Numbered from the stretch's first letter, positions 45,517 to 56,445 are shown. The stretch is DNA of 64,000 nt from Aphrocallistes beatrix (GCA_963281255.1 OY725505.1:2170001-2234000), one strand, 5' to 3'. A program made the numbers and translations. Notes: a model not told the origin generated them from the sequence alone.

Positions 45517-46227
45517 TAGTTTTATATTTAAAAAGCTAGGCCAGCTTCGAGAACATTGAGCCTAGATAGTTTGAAAGTGTTGTATCACAACCCTAAGAGG
45601 TAAGAATCTTAGCCGGGAAGAGGTGAGGCATCAACGAGTCTTGTGATGTACAGTACAAGATTACTAAATTCACTCAGTCCGTCAATAGATCGAACAATGA
45701 CAATGACAATGGATAACTTGACTGAGAAGTGTATTAGATATCAACAAGACAATTTGAAAAATAAGAAATATTCTGATGAATAATTATGAAGTTATAATAT
45801 TTGGAATATTCGACAGTAAATAGGAAGCTTCACCTAAATATATTGCTACCCCTATCCCGCTCGAGAGTCATACAAAAATGCCACATGTGTTATCTAAAGA
45901 GATTCAATGTCGATGTAACATTACTGAAATATAGTAGCGAGCGAAATGTGATATAGTTGCGAGTCTGCCGAATTAAGAATAATACGTTAGTATTATTTAG
46001 TTTGTGATATTGGAACGTGTTGAACTCATTTTTATATTCAAAATTTACTAATCAATTGTTGATTGACTTTTACAGGCAATGATTGAGAATGTAGATCAGA
46101 CTGATTTGAATGTAAGGAGTAGGATGTGCAAATACTTGTCCTCTCCTTAAATATGCTAGAGCTCAGCTTTCAACGGTTGACCTAGGGTTTTGGAGATGTA
46201 GATTCCTAATATCGTATTTTCGAAATA
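45517..46227. other. Right part of the insertion, with family B fragment
   Basis: Mostly unassigned AT-rich DNA. About 46140-46227 is a family B piece (ATATGCTAGAGCTCAGCTTT, then AATATCGTATTTTCGAA) that abuts the right half of the family C MITE. Confidence 0.5.
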
Positions 46228-46629
46228 AAAAAGTACCATTTGGGGAATTTTGCAAAATGTAACCTAATTTGAACTGCGACTGAATAACTTTTTCTCGTTT
46301 CTGATAACGAATTCAGTGCATTTATGAAATATTTCTATGTTGAATGAAAGGTCTCTGGTGCTAAATCGTCATGGGACATCGATTATGAAGACATTTTTTA
46401 CAGAAGCAGTGGGCCCTGATTCGCGATTTTCGCTGCGAGCCAAGACACATTTTTTTTTCTCAAAACTCACCATACAAAACACATTTCTAAGTCATAGAAT
46501 CGAAAAATCTTTTAAAATCATTGAAAATATTCGAATTACAATCTCTAAGGACCATAATAACTAAGATCGTTTGAGTACAAGAAATTTTATACCTAATGAA
46601 GCTTGTAACATAACTTAATTGACACCCTG
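46228..46629. mobile_element. Family C MITE, right half
   Basis: Begins AGTACCATTTGGGGAATTTT and ends AATTGACACCCTG followed by TA. Its outer 180 bases are nearly an exact inverse of 42299 onward, showing both halves came from one element that was split by about 3.55 kb of inserted DNA. Confidence 0.8.
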
Positions 46630-46724
46630 TATACTAAGTTACTGAAGTTTAGGTTTATAATTTTTACTTAGAGATATTGTCAAAGTTTGCAGAATCTGGT
46701 AAATTTTAAAAGGAGGTCATATGG

Positions 46725-47030
46725 AAACCAGAGTTGCACGCGGGCCGAATATAATAGTTTGCGGGCTCCGCGGGCCGGAAATCTTGGCAGGGCTCCCCGC
46801 GATGACAACCGAGACGATGTTTTTAACTGTCACGAGGTACCAATTGAGGAATACTTATGTAAATGGAACTATGTTAGTTTCCACTTATTTGGGTTTGCAG
46901 AAACTCACTCCCATAAAAGGAATCCCTAAGTGTCTCTCTATTGTTAGTAACTTACAAAGTGGGCCAAAAATATTTATGCGGGCTTCTTGCGGGCCGGGGT
47001 AACTTAAAATTGCGGGCCGCGGTTACCAAT
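46725..47030. repeat. Repeat with GCGGGCC-rich ends
   Basis: CAGAGTTGCACGCGGGCC on the left and GCGGGCCGCGGTTACC on the right, with further GCGGGC words inside, suggest a hAT-type MITE. Target duplication not found. Confidence 0.45.
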
Positions 47031-47063
47031 AAATATATTTAATTTTGTCTAATATCTTACTAG

Positions 47064-47179
47064 ATATTTGACGAGAACACTGACTTCACCGATGTAGAAC
47101 CTATGCAAAATTTGATCGACATTTTAGATACTTTATATCGCAATGCTTTAAAAGATGAGAACTTCAATGATCAAAAAAG
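47064..47179 (+). CDS. RNF213: RNF213-like exon preceding the expected RING site
   Basis: Acceptor TCTTACTAG, donor AAAAG/GTAAGA, 116 bases; phase 0 in, phase 2 out. It encodes IFDENTDFTDVEPMQNLIDI followed by LDTLYRNALKDENFNDQKR. Joined to the exon ending at 35831 it gives the helix that in RNF213 leads into the RING finger. The next exon I can place (56221) also joins in phase 2 but already encodes post-RING sequence. Confidence 0.75.
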
Positions 47180-47242
47180 GTAAGATTTTTTTTTGTTCCT
47201 CTATATTATCAATTTCATTTAGTGCCATTCTGTTTGTACATA

Positions 47243-47692
47243 TACAAGCGCGCTTCGCTTCCATGCGCTGCGCGGCTGACGGACACGTTATGTTCGCGGG
47301 AGGCGCCCTTTGGGCGCCTGGGCTCACATTGATTAATTATAAGGGAGATGACATCTCTAAATATGTCTGTCTTACTGCTAAATCGATATCACTCGAAAAA
47401 CAATCAAATTTGTAAATTTGTCATTTTTTGCATAATGATGACGTCATAACCGAAGCGAGTCACCATTTTAAAATGAGATATTGATTGTATCATATTTGAA
47501 ATATATTAACATTCACATAATATTTCAGCCTTCAATCACCTAAAATGGATGAGTCATAGACGAAAAAATGAAAGATTAATAACAAAAATGATCCGTGATA
47601 GGTCGACATTTTCGTCTGAAGTCAGAATTTAGTGGAGCTGTAGCCAAAAGACTCCAATAAAATCAGCTTTAATCGAGTTTTAATTGTAAGGT
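47243..47692 (-). mobile_element. GC-ended element, family A copy
   Basis: The GC terminus is at 47243, with hairpins GGCGCCCTTTGGGCGCC and a variant GGACACG...TGTTCG. The body follows the family A order, and the opposite end near 47672-47692 reads in reverse as ACCTTACAATTAAAACTCG. Confidence 0.75.
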
Positions 47693-48179
47693 GATATAAA
47701 AGCTTCTTACACTTGCATTGCATAGCGCGGCTAGAATACTTTATGTTCTCATTATCGCTATTGTCCTCAGAACTTCCATTTCCTGATATATTATCTATTC
47801 ATAAATCTAACATAAATTGTTTTCGACTTTATTAATTTACAAAATCCGTCAATCACGGTTAACGGTTAAGAAAATCTTGGATCGGTTAACCGATCTGCTT
47901 TATTTTCTAAATATTTAAACTAATTTCATAGTTTTTCGATGAAGATTCATGAATATTACTTCTAAAATTTTGTTATTGCAATATTATTAAAATTTTTCTG
48001 ACCATATAGTATATTTCGAGACCACTGAAGATTGTAAATTTTTCAATATCAGGTTAAATATTGGTCGACAAATCCATAATTATACTAATTAATATTGACA
48101 TCGGTTAACCGGTTAACCGCTCTAGAGGAAACCAAAATAACCGACCCCGAATATCGGTTAACCAACCCCAGCCCTGCAT
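47693..48179. other. Intron, GGTTAACCG-containing remnant
   Basis: CACGGTTAACGGTTAAG near 47855 and GGTTAACCGGTTAACCG near 48102 are inverted and may be ends of a decayed MITE. No RING-like or other exon is seen here. Confidence 0.4.
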
Positions 48180-50130
48180 GAATCAACTCTGGCCTTCTTC
48201 TCTTTAATTTGAGATCATAAACGTTGCTTCGATCAGTCGACAAGAAGCACAAACCCCCATCGGCGACTTCAACATCCACGTTGACGATGAGTGAGATTCT
48301 AGTTATTTCTTAGACCTACTCCAATCTATGTCGCTCGAGCAACATGTTCATCAACCAACACACGAAAAAGGACACACTCTCGACTTAATCATAACCCGAT
48401 CTCCATCCACCGAACACCATGATTTCTTCCATCCCCGCTGCTGCTGAACTCTTCTCTGATCACTTCTCCGTGTCCTGTTCTCTTTCCTTTCCGAAACCAC
48501 ACCTATCCTCCAAGATAGTCACTCTACGTTCAAAAGATCTCGATCTCTCTCTATATTTCTTGAAGATCTCTCCTCTTCCAATCTCTTCACTAATCCTCCT
48601 GAACATCCTGATGATCTCCTTCAATCATACAATACCACCTTACGTGCAGTCTACGACCACCATGCACCAATTCGTCAGAAAACCATCACCACGCGCTGTC
48701 GCGTATCGTGGTTCAACAACAACACCATCAAGAAATCATACAGTTCAGAAGGAAAGCTGAGCGCAAGTGGCGCTGTTCAGCCAAACCAGATGATCTCTGG
48801 CTGTCTTCAAGAGAAAAGAAACATCACAACGTCCCTGATGAATCAGGAGTGTCATAGCTTCTACTCTGACTGGATAGGCCAGAGTCACAATGACCAGCGT
48901 CAGCTTTTTCAGAAAGCAAAAACTCTCCTTGGATTGGACAGCAAACACTCCCTTCCTCCTCACTCTTGTCCTGCAGAACTATGTAACAAAATCGCCAACT
49001 TCTTCATCCAAAAAGTCAACACCATTAAGATGAGCATCGCCTCCGCTGCCTCACCAACTTCTTCTATCCCCACCTCTGACCCTGAAGTTCTTACTCGCCA
49101 CCAATTCTCTTCATTCAGCGAACTATCTGACGAAGATATTAAGCGTCTAGTGACCTTGATCCCATTCCGACCAAGCTGGTCAAATCATCTCTACACATTC
49201 TAGCTCCTACGCTGAAGAAAGTCATCAACACCTCACTCTCTACCGGTTATTTTCCATCTGTGTGGAAACGTGCTATAATTCGGCCAAAACTCAAGAAACC
49301 TAACCTTGATCCGATACTCTCTAACTACCGCCCGGTCAGCAACCTGTCTTTCCTCTCTAAACTGACTGAAAAAGCTGTCTCCACTCAAATTGTAGACTAC
49401 CTAACAGCTCACGATCTCTTCCCCTGAACGCAGTCAGCCTATTATAATAATAATAATATACATTTATATAGCGCAGATTCCATATTAATATGTTCAAGTG
49501 CGCTGTACAATTCAGACACGCTTCGGCATCTCTGACACATCGCTATCATGGTTCAGATCCTATCTATCTGACTTCTCTCTCTACTCCAACGCGTCCAGAA
49601 CAGTACAGCTAGACTTATACACAATGTTTCAAGATTCTCACCATCCTCTCCTCTGCTCTTCGACCTACACTGGCTGCCTGTGAAATATCGCACTCTTTTT
49701 AAAATCCTTCTCGTCAGCTATAAAGCCATCCACTCTTTAGCACCAGATTACATCATCCAACTTATAAAAGTAAAACAGCCGTCACGTTTTCTGAGATCCA
49801 ATGGAGCTATTCTTCTCCAACATCCAGCAATCAAATCATCTAAAACTCTTGATGACCGTTCCTTCTCTATAGCTGCACCCATAGAATGGAATATTCTTTA
49901 ACCCACGATCCGAAACGCGACGTCTCCCGATATCTTTAAGAAACTCCTCAAAACCCATCTCTTTAAAATCGCATTCAACACACCACACCTGCAATAACAC
50001 ATCCACACCAAACACATCATTCGCACCGAACACATCATCCGCACCAATTTCTGTACAGCGCATCTGTACAACATATAACTATGGAATCTGCGCTTAATAA
50101 ATTTATTTTATTTTATTATTATTATTATTC
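48180..50130 (+). pseudogene. CR1/L2-like non-LTR retrotransposon, decayed
   Basis: Several plus-strand pieces of one LINE. The endonuclease part near 48260-48420 reads IGDFNIHVDD and THEKGHTLDLIITR, followed by SDHFSV. The reverse transcriptase start near 49195-49440 reads SVWKRAIIRPKLKKPNLDP and YRPVSNLSFLSK. The catalytic RT core is missing. The C-terminal part near 49670-49990 reads VKYRTLFKILLVSYKAIHSL and DDRSFSIAAPIEWN. The end reads TATGGAATCTGCGCTTAAT followed by TTATT repeats. An inverted copy of that tail sits at about 49440-49513. Stops and frameshifts abound. Confidence 0.85.
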
Positions 50131-50633
50131 ATTTGTAAGTTATGTTTGAAGGTTTCATTTATCGTCACAGGAGGTAGGCTTTAGTAAACTCTAGAACATC
50201 ACTTTTTATTAAAATTTTATGGGTGTGAACTCGTAAAGGATCGAAAAGGATTAACCCCTAGGCCCCGGTTCAATCTCAATAGGCCACTGCCTTCTTAAAT
50301 GACCTGTCCCGTCCCGTTCCAACTGTCATTCTTCATATTCTCAGAATCGTCAATTTGTTTAAGTATAAAAATATCATCTCAATACTAGAACAAGTTCACT
50401 ATTTACACGATCTGGGGAAAGAGAACAGTTGATATCGTGAAAATAGATGGTAAAGCAGCTAATCGTACTTGAGTTCGAACTTAGTGATTAACTTCTTGGT
50501 GAATACGGCCCCAGACCTTATATTGAGTAAGCTATGGTTGGACCTATAGACACATTAGGCAATAAAATACGACATATTGGGATATTTCGCATTCTTTAGT
50601 CTAGCGGCACAACACATCAGCACTTTTTTTTAA
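50131..50633. other. Intron, nothing assigned
   Basis: No exon or repeat boundary recognised; checked specifically for a RING exon without success. Confidence 0.4.
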
Positions 50634-51140
50634 TACAAGCGCGCTTCGCTTGCTTGCGCTGCGCGGCTGTCGAACACTTTGTATCCGCCAGAGGCGGGCA
50701 CAAAGTGTTCTCTGCTTACATTAATTAATTATATGGTAGATAACATCTCTAAATACGTCTGTCTTACTGTTATAATCGATATCACTCGAAAAAAACACAA
50801 AATAAGTGAATTTTTCAATTTTTGATGCGTAATGATGACGTCATACCAGAGTGATGAGTCATCTTTTAATGAGAGTTGTGTCATATTTGTGATATATTGA
50901 TATACACATTCTGTCAAAATTTCAGTCTTCCATCACCTAAAATAGCTGAGTTATAGTCGAAAAACTGAAAATTTAATTATAAAAAAAGGTGACAATGACG
51001 TCATAATTCCATTATGAGTAAACATTTTCGTCTGAGGTCAAAATTTAGTGAAGCCATAGCCAAAAGACTTCCACATGCCTCCCACAACTTTCTGTAGTTG
51101 TGGGAGTTTCTTCATTCAATTTGTTATTATATATATAGAT
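50634..51140 (-). mobile_element. GC-ended element, family A copy
   Basis: The GC terminus TACAAGCGCGCTTCGCTTGC starts at 50634 and the family A body follows in order (GATATCACTCG, GATGACGTCAT, TGACGTCATAATTCC, GTTTCTTCATTCAATTTG). It ends in the TA run near 51136, so the last ~25 bases of the 5' end are lost. Confidence 0.8.
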
Positions 51141-51600
51141 TGATTATCATTCAAATATTTTCAATGATTTTATAAGATTTTTCGAGTCTACGACTTGTGT
51201 TTTATATGGTGAGTTTTGAGAAGAAAAAATGTGTCCTGGCACGATGCAAAAATCGAGAACCAAAGCCCATTACTTTTCAAATTGAACGCTTTAAATTTGT
51301 AGAAATATCATTTCAGATTAGTGCATTTTCAGAACCATTTTGTTTAGAGTGCGCACCCAGATGAAGGCCTGATTTTATTGAATAGGCGTAATGACGCTAC
51401 CTTTATATTAAAAAGGGGTGCGAGATTTGATTTCAAAAGCTGGAGGGGTGCGGAGTCTAAAAAGGTTAAGATACACTGTCGTAAAGATATGAAAATGGCC
51501 AAGTCAAATGATGAGTCTACGATTAAAGTCGAAGATCTAAGCGAAATTTTTATAACTCGGCAAAAATATGAGATCAATTTTTGACACTCAATATTATCTG
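51141..51600. repeat. Family C and family B fragments
   Basis: About 51141-51345 is part of a family C arm (TTTTCAATGATTTTATAAG, GGTGAGTTTTGAGAAG, GTGTCCTGGCACGATGC). About 51478-51560 carries the family B words AAATGATGAGTCTACGATTA and GAAGATCTAAGCGAAATTTT. Both are truncated. Confidence 0.6.
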
Positions 51601-51777
51601 AGTAATCTAGGAAATTTGTATCGTCTCATAACTTTTCTATAGATCGTGATAAATTTCTAGATAACTCTGAGAAAATTTAAAATAAATGCATAAACAGTAT
51701 TATTATCATATACTAGGAATTAATAGTTTGCGGATTGAATGGTATAATGGTATCAGTGTCTACGATGTACCTTGTAT

Positions 51778-52047
51778 CAGGGGCGGATGCAGGGTTTAGA
51801 CTCAGGGGGGGCCAAAAGCGAGCGGAGCGACCCCCCAGAAAAAACTTTTAACTTTAGGTGGTCAAATATCAATGCACAGCAATTCTTATCAAATCTCATA
51901 CGGGATTTGAATTTCCTTCCTGTAACCTGATTACCACTTAAAGTTCACAAATCTGGGGGGCTAAGCCCAAATAGCTCCCCGTAGATCAATTCGTAAAATT
52001 TTCAAGGGGGGCCATGGCCCCCCTGGACCCCTCTGTATCCACCCCTG
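51778..52047. mobile_element. hAT-type MITE (270 bp)
   Basis: Starts CAGGGGCGGATGCAGGG and ends CCCCTCTGTATCCACCCCTG. A perfect 8-base duplication CCTTGTAT lies at 51770-51777 and 52048-52055. Poly-G tracts and GGCCATGGCCCCCCTGG inside recall the element at 2712-3204. Confidence 0.92.
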
Positions 52048-52055
52048 CCTTGTAT

Positions 52056-52470
52056 ACCTTGAGTTATACGTAGCTTAAACATTCAATTTTTTGTCCCCAT
52101 AGCAACTGAGGGATGCATAGACATTCCAGTTAAGATTTCAGATTTTTGGATTAAGGCCTTCCTATTGTTGTTCTATCAAAAAATCAAGCATAAAAATGCA
52201 GATAACGAAGTTTTAAATGAGCTAGCTCTTAAAAAAGCCTATTGCGCAATCACATGGTATCAACTTTTGGACAGCCTTAATTGCATACTCTGATATGGTG
52301 TTTGTATATGGTTATAATACATTTCAAAGGTATATCGTGTACGGTTTTTGATTTATCGGTCTAATTATCTATTGACTGTGTTGAAACTGGCCTTCTATTT
52401 TCAGACCTTCTCGGTGACATACACGGCCATGTATTAAGTATGCCATGCAATAGATTCGAAAGTAGACAAA
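52056..52470 (+). other. Unexplained 76-codon open segment (52063-52290) and flank
   Basis: The plus-strand frame 52063-52290 is open for 76 codons in AT-rich DNA, with protein-like composition (SDFWIKAFLLLFYQKIKHKN, then ELALKKAYCAITWYQLLDSL). A CCCCATAG acceptor at 52102 would start an exon at 52103, but its phase does not fit the RNF213-like exon before it. I do not recognise it. It could be a relic of another gene or transposase. Confidence 0.35.
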
Positions 52471-52603
52471 CCTCAATAATATGCTAGAAACTAGCTTTCA
52501 ACTGTTGATGTGAGATTTTTAGTCGTGTTGATTTCGAATCTGCACTCCCTGGACAAAAGTATTCGTACACCACAATATTTTCCACCCAAATTGTTATAAT
52601 CTT

Positions 52604-52771
52604 TTGATTAATGTATATATATATATTCTCTTCTTAGCAGCAATACAGACATATTTAGAGATGTTATCTCTCTTATAATTAATCAAGTGAGCCCAGGCAC
52701 CCAAAGGGCGCCTCCGGTGGACACAAAGTGTTCGCCAGCCCCGCAGCGCAAGCAAACGAAGTGCGCTTGTC
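52604..52771 (+). mobile_element. GC-ended element, family A, 3' part
   Basis: After a TA run it holds ATTTAGAGATGTTATCTCTC, the hairpin-like CACCCAAAGGGCGCC and GGACACAAAGTGTTCG, and ends CGAAGTGCGCTTGT. The 5' half is missing. A family B fragment (AATATGCTAGAAACTAGC) lies just before at 52466-52545. Confidence 0.7.
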
Positions 52772-52884
52772 TATTATAATTACGAACTTACTATAATGAA
52801 CTCTAATTAATAAATGTCACTAATAGTGCATACAATCCAGCTGCTGAACTCAATTGAATCCAGTTTTAGTTGTTCCAAGCTAAT

Positions 52885-53080
52885 CAAAAAATAGTAATCT
52901 AGAAATAACAGCAGTTTACCTCTATCTTTCGGATGCAAATTCAGGTTATTCTAGCACACTTCTTCTCTGGACTATGCTCACTTGGTATCGATGCGCAGTG
53001 GAATGTTTATATTGCTAACTGCTTGGAGACATGGAAGTGAACTGCGGTAATTTCTAGATTACTTTTTCAATCTAAAAACT
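52885..53080. repeat. Small MITE-like inverted repeat
   Basis: AAATAGTAATCTAGAAATAA near 52888 and its inverse TTTCTAGATTACTTTTT near 53052-53070 bound about 190 bases. Cysteine codons within one frame briefly resemble a zinc-binding pattern, but the inverted ends identify it as a repeat. Confidence 0.5.
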
Positions 53081-54103
53081 ACGTAGTTAGTAGATGGAAT
53101 TAATATTTATCTGGTCACATGGATCAGCAACTTGGAAGTGGATCTTTTTAGTCAGGTCAATATGATGCATGACCCCAAATAAATTGCAAGAAATTGTTTT
53201 ATTGCATTTTTCCGTTGTATCATGTCTTAAGAGTAACATACTAAAAGTTTACCGAAATCGGAGTTTCAGAAAGTGATTTGCCACGATCTCGTCGTTGGCC
53301 CCGGACTATAAAAATCGCGGTTTTGAAAACAGAGTTTAACCTTTCAAATGATTGCAAATCAGTTTTTATTGTCATATTCGTGCTCAGCATCAAATTTCCG
53401 GCAATTTGATATATATATTGACTATATTTTGAGCAAAAGATTTTGGGCCCTTCCTAGCAAAAGCCTGGAATGTAAAAATTCCGATATCCAAATTTGGTGT
53501 AAACCATATCGAGTGACCCCTTGTTTTTCTCGGCTATGCTTGCTGAGTACGAATTTCTTAACATAAATTGTCTAAACGTTAGTTTTAAAATATTATGGTT
53601 TGCGATTGGTGGTATTCATGTATTTTTAGCATAGATAGATTGATATGTTCACATTTCAATACCATCTTCGGTTTCATCATCCGATGCAATTCCTTCTTTC
53701 ATATAGCCAATGTTGTTATCTTGGCATCGTCCGCATGCTTGGGAACAGTTGAGTCCTTGTTTTCTGCAGCTACACCTGACACTACTAGAGCCTGTGGAAA
53801 AAAAGAGTTGCGTTTGCTACAGCAAATAATCCGCAGTCGTTGCTACCAGATATTGCCAAATAGATTGATTGAGACAATTGATTGAGACTAAAGTAAAAAT
53901 GCAAATACAATGTTACGAGAGCACATTTCATGTAATATTAATAGGGGGGACCATCCACGGCTGTCGTGGATGATCCTGCCGGACCAGCTACGGCGGCGGA
54001 CCACTTACGGCGTGACAACACCACTTCCAGCATTTTCGGGCTCGGAAAGAAGTCTGCTCTGTACAAGTTCAAAGCGGATTCCATCTTAAAAACCTATGCT
54101 TAG

Positions 54104-54636
54104 GTGTTTTCTGCACCAAACCAAGACCCAGTTGTGATAGAAAGCACTGGTTATAAAGTCATGATCGCGTTGTTCAATGCAAAACCTGGGGACAGTCTTC
54201 GCGACTTGAGATACACTATCCTCTGCAAGAAAGTGAGTGCAGCCAAAAGCTCCGCTACACCCGAACAACTGTCACCTACAGCCTCCACCAATTTCACTCT
54301 CTGAGGTGCTATTTCCAGGTGATGATGTGGATGAGCACGGCTGATGGTATGGAGGTCACCGAATGGGGATGGAACTGCCAAGATAACAGCCTAATCCCAG
54401 TCATGTTGGACAATAACCCTGCACCGGAAGCACTCCTGGAAATGATCCACTGGAACTGTTCCACAGGCTATAATAGTCTCAGATATAGCCACAGACAACA
54501 AGGACTCAACTGTTCCCAAGCATGCAGACGATGCCAAGATAACAACATTGGCAATATGAAAAAAGGAATTGCATCGGATGATAAAACCGAAGAAGAAATT
54601 GAAATGCGATCATATCAATCCATCTATGCCACCTAA
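54104..54636 (+). pseudogene. Fragment of invertebrate Cys-rich (CXC-like tail) protein
   Basis: Two frames belong together. 54104-54304 includes ESTGYKVMIALFNAKPGDSL. 54319-54636 includes EWGWNCQDNSLIPVMLDNNP, PEALLEMIHWNC and QGLNCSQACRRC. The EWGW---DG-L-P and APE-LL--I-CNC-T-C motifs recur in uncharacterised, transposon-associated proteins of many invertebrates, with a Cys-rich tail. Here some cysteines are replaced by tyrosine, and a frameshift lies near 54290, so it is a pseudogene. It sits in the loop and right arm of the fold-back. Confidence 0.6.
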
Positions 54637-54918
54637 ATTTTCCATTCTTATGTTTCATAGGAATTAAAGGGACAAAATAAAAATTTATAGGTATGTTTAC
54701 TGTTAAAAATATATGAATACCACGTCTCAAACCATAATATTTTAAAACTAACGTTTAGACTATTTATATTAAGAAATTCGTACTCAGCAAGCATAGCCGA
54801 GAAAAACAAGGGGTCACTTGATATGATTTACACCAAATTTGGAGATCGGAATTTTTACATTCCAGGCTGTTGCTAGGAACGTCCCAAAATCTTTTGCTCA
54901 AAATATAGTCAATATATA

Positions 54919-55102
54919 GACTCCGCTTAATAGGGTCACATCGGTCACGGCATATTTTGACCCGATTAAGCGGAGAACCCTATTAACCGAAAATATTTTT
55001 GTATTAGCCTCTATGTATGAGAGCTATTCCGGTCCTGTCAAAAGTGATCCGATTAAGCGGCTGACCCGATTAAACAGTGACCCTATTAAGCGGAGTCGAC
55101 TG
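54919..55102. mobile_element. Pogo-like MITE nested in the fold-back arm
   Basis: The ends GACTCCGCTTAATAGGGTCA and TGACCCTATTAAGCGGAGTC are inverts, followed by GACTGTA on the right. The left edge has lost a few bases. Removing it restores ATATATTGACTATATT as in the opposite arm. ATTAAGCGG words recur inside. Confidence 0.85.
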
Positions 55103-55377
55103 TATATCAAATTGCCGGAAATTTGATGCTGAGCACGAATATGACAATAAAAAACTGATTTGCAATCATTTGAAAGGTTAAACTCTGTTTTCAAAACCGG
55201 CGATTTTTATAGTCCAGGGTCAACGACAGGGTCGTGGCAAATCACTTTCCGATACTCCGATTTCGGTAAACTTTTAGTATGTTACTCCTAAGACATGATA
55301 CAACGGAAAAATGCAATAAAACAATTTCTTGCAATTTTTTTGGGGTTGGGACTATTTGCTTCCTATTTTGACCTGAC

Positions 55378-56220
55378 TATTTAGCAAAATATCCAACCTC
55401 TATTCTTTTATGACAGCATAACTCAGCTATTTTCGAATATACGTATATTGATGGCAATCACGCAGAACCATCTCAGCTTCCACATTACTGAATCTAAGAT
55501 TGTGCAATCTTAAAAGTCATAATCAATAGAACCAGGGGTTGCGGATGGATTCAGGCCAGCCATGGCCTAACCACCTTGTCTCCAAGGTTCTATCTGAAAT
55601 GTAAATCTGGGGAAAGCTTTTCTCCACCCCCACCAGCAGATAGACCCTGATCTCCCTTGCTACAAGTCGGTTAATATTAACAAATGAATTTTTTTAGATT
55701 ATTTGGTGACACCATGACTCAAAAGGTATTCCTTAAAATCAAAAATATCTCAAAAGGACGCAGCGTCGTATTCTCTACAAAATGACTCGTTTCAATTTTT
55801 GTTACAATGCCTTTTGTTTTCATGACGCTTTAGGGTAACTTTTTACTTTGAAGCGTCATAACTACCTTAAAAGGAATTTTTGCAAAAATCGAAACCAGGC
55901 ATTTTATGAGGAGACAATACATCATTGTTTGGTCATGAGTCATGGCTCATATACACACCCATAACCCGTTAACCCATCAACCCATCAACACATAGCTAAT
56001 TGACCCATTTGGAATTCAGTCAGTTTTAAGAACAATAAGAAATTTTAGTATGATTACCCTAAACTAGTATAAATGACTTTTAACAGTTACAAGTTTGCTT
56101 TGCTCCACTTACACTACGCAGATTGGAAACTATCTTCTACATGCCTCTCATATATTGTTAAATTTTTGGTTTTTATGTGTATTTTAATTATTGATTGATT
56201 TGTGTTTGTTTGAATTTTAG
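55378..56220. other. Intron, nothing assigned
   Basis: Contains an ACCCATCAACCCATCAACA mini-repeat near 55970 and a CCAGCCATGGCCTAACC remnant near 55555. Searched for a RING exon before the next acceptor; none seen. Confidence 0.45.
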
Positions 56221-56445
56221 GTTACTTTTACAGCAATGCATTACAGATTTTCTATCAAATTTTATTAGCTCAATTATAGTGAAACATGAACTTCAAAACA
56301 ATCTTTTAGAATATTTGTCTGAATATATTACGTTTGATTTGAATGAATTTATTCAGACAGTTCAAGATAGTGCAGTTCCTAAGCAAAGATTTATTCCTCC
56401 TCCTTCTTTGAAAATGTTAATTTTGCACATATTGTTACGAACAAG
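56221..56445 (+). CDS. RNF213: RNF213-like exon, post-RING
   Basis: Acceptor TTTGAATTTTAG, donor ACAAG/GTAATT, 225 bases; phase 2 in and phase 2 out. It completes AGG and encodes LLLQQCITDFLSNFISSIIV, and near the end PPPSLKMLILHILLRTR. These match the RNF213 segment immediately after the RING finger (a C--FF--LVS helix, then a TP-I---IL--LL helix). The phase permits direct joining to 47179. Confidence 0.85.

Larger units (their letters stand above)
53151..55377. mobile_element. Fold-back element carrying a gene fragment
   Basis: The left arm 53151-53798 is an inverted copy of the right arm 54460-55377; the right arm is longer because it contains a nested MITE. The outer ends read GTCAGGTCAA and its inverse. 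The arms include GTGACCCCTTG-type and ACATTCCAGG words in both orientations. The innermost ~170 bases of both arms are copies of the 3' end of the gene fragment at 54104-54636. The loop is 53799-54459. Confidence 0.8.

Noticed and set aside
46076-46111. Possible 36-base phase-0 RNF213 exon (acceptor TTTTACAG, donor AAT/GTAAGG)
   Set aside because: Spacing against the family fits better when the exon at 35831 joins directly to 47064, and the candidate lies inside DNA that splits a MITE, so it is probably chance.
46687-47002. Overlapping plus-strand frames of 80-93 codons
   Set aside because: They fall within a GCGGGCC-ended repeat and show no conserved motif.
52404-52465. Short frame reading LLGDIHGHVLSMPCNRFESR that loosely recalls the LGD...PC part of a RING
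   Set aside because: Only one possible zinc ligand is present, the phase does not fit the upstream exon and the frame runs straight into a family B repeat.
52885-53080. Cysteine-containing frame that could suggest a RING exon
   Set aside because: The segment is bounded by inverted repeats typical of a small MITE and every frame is stopped within the supposed domain.
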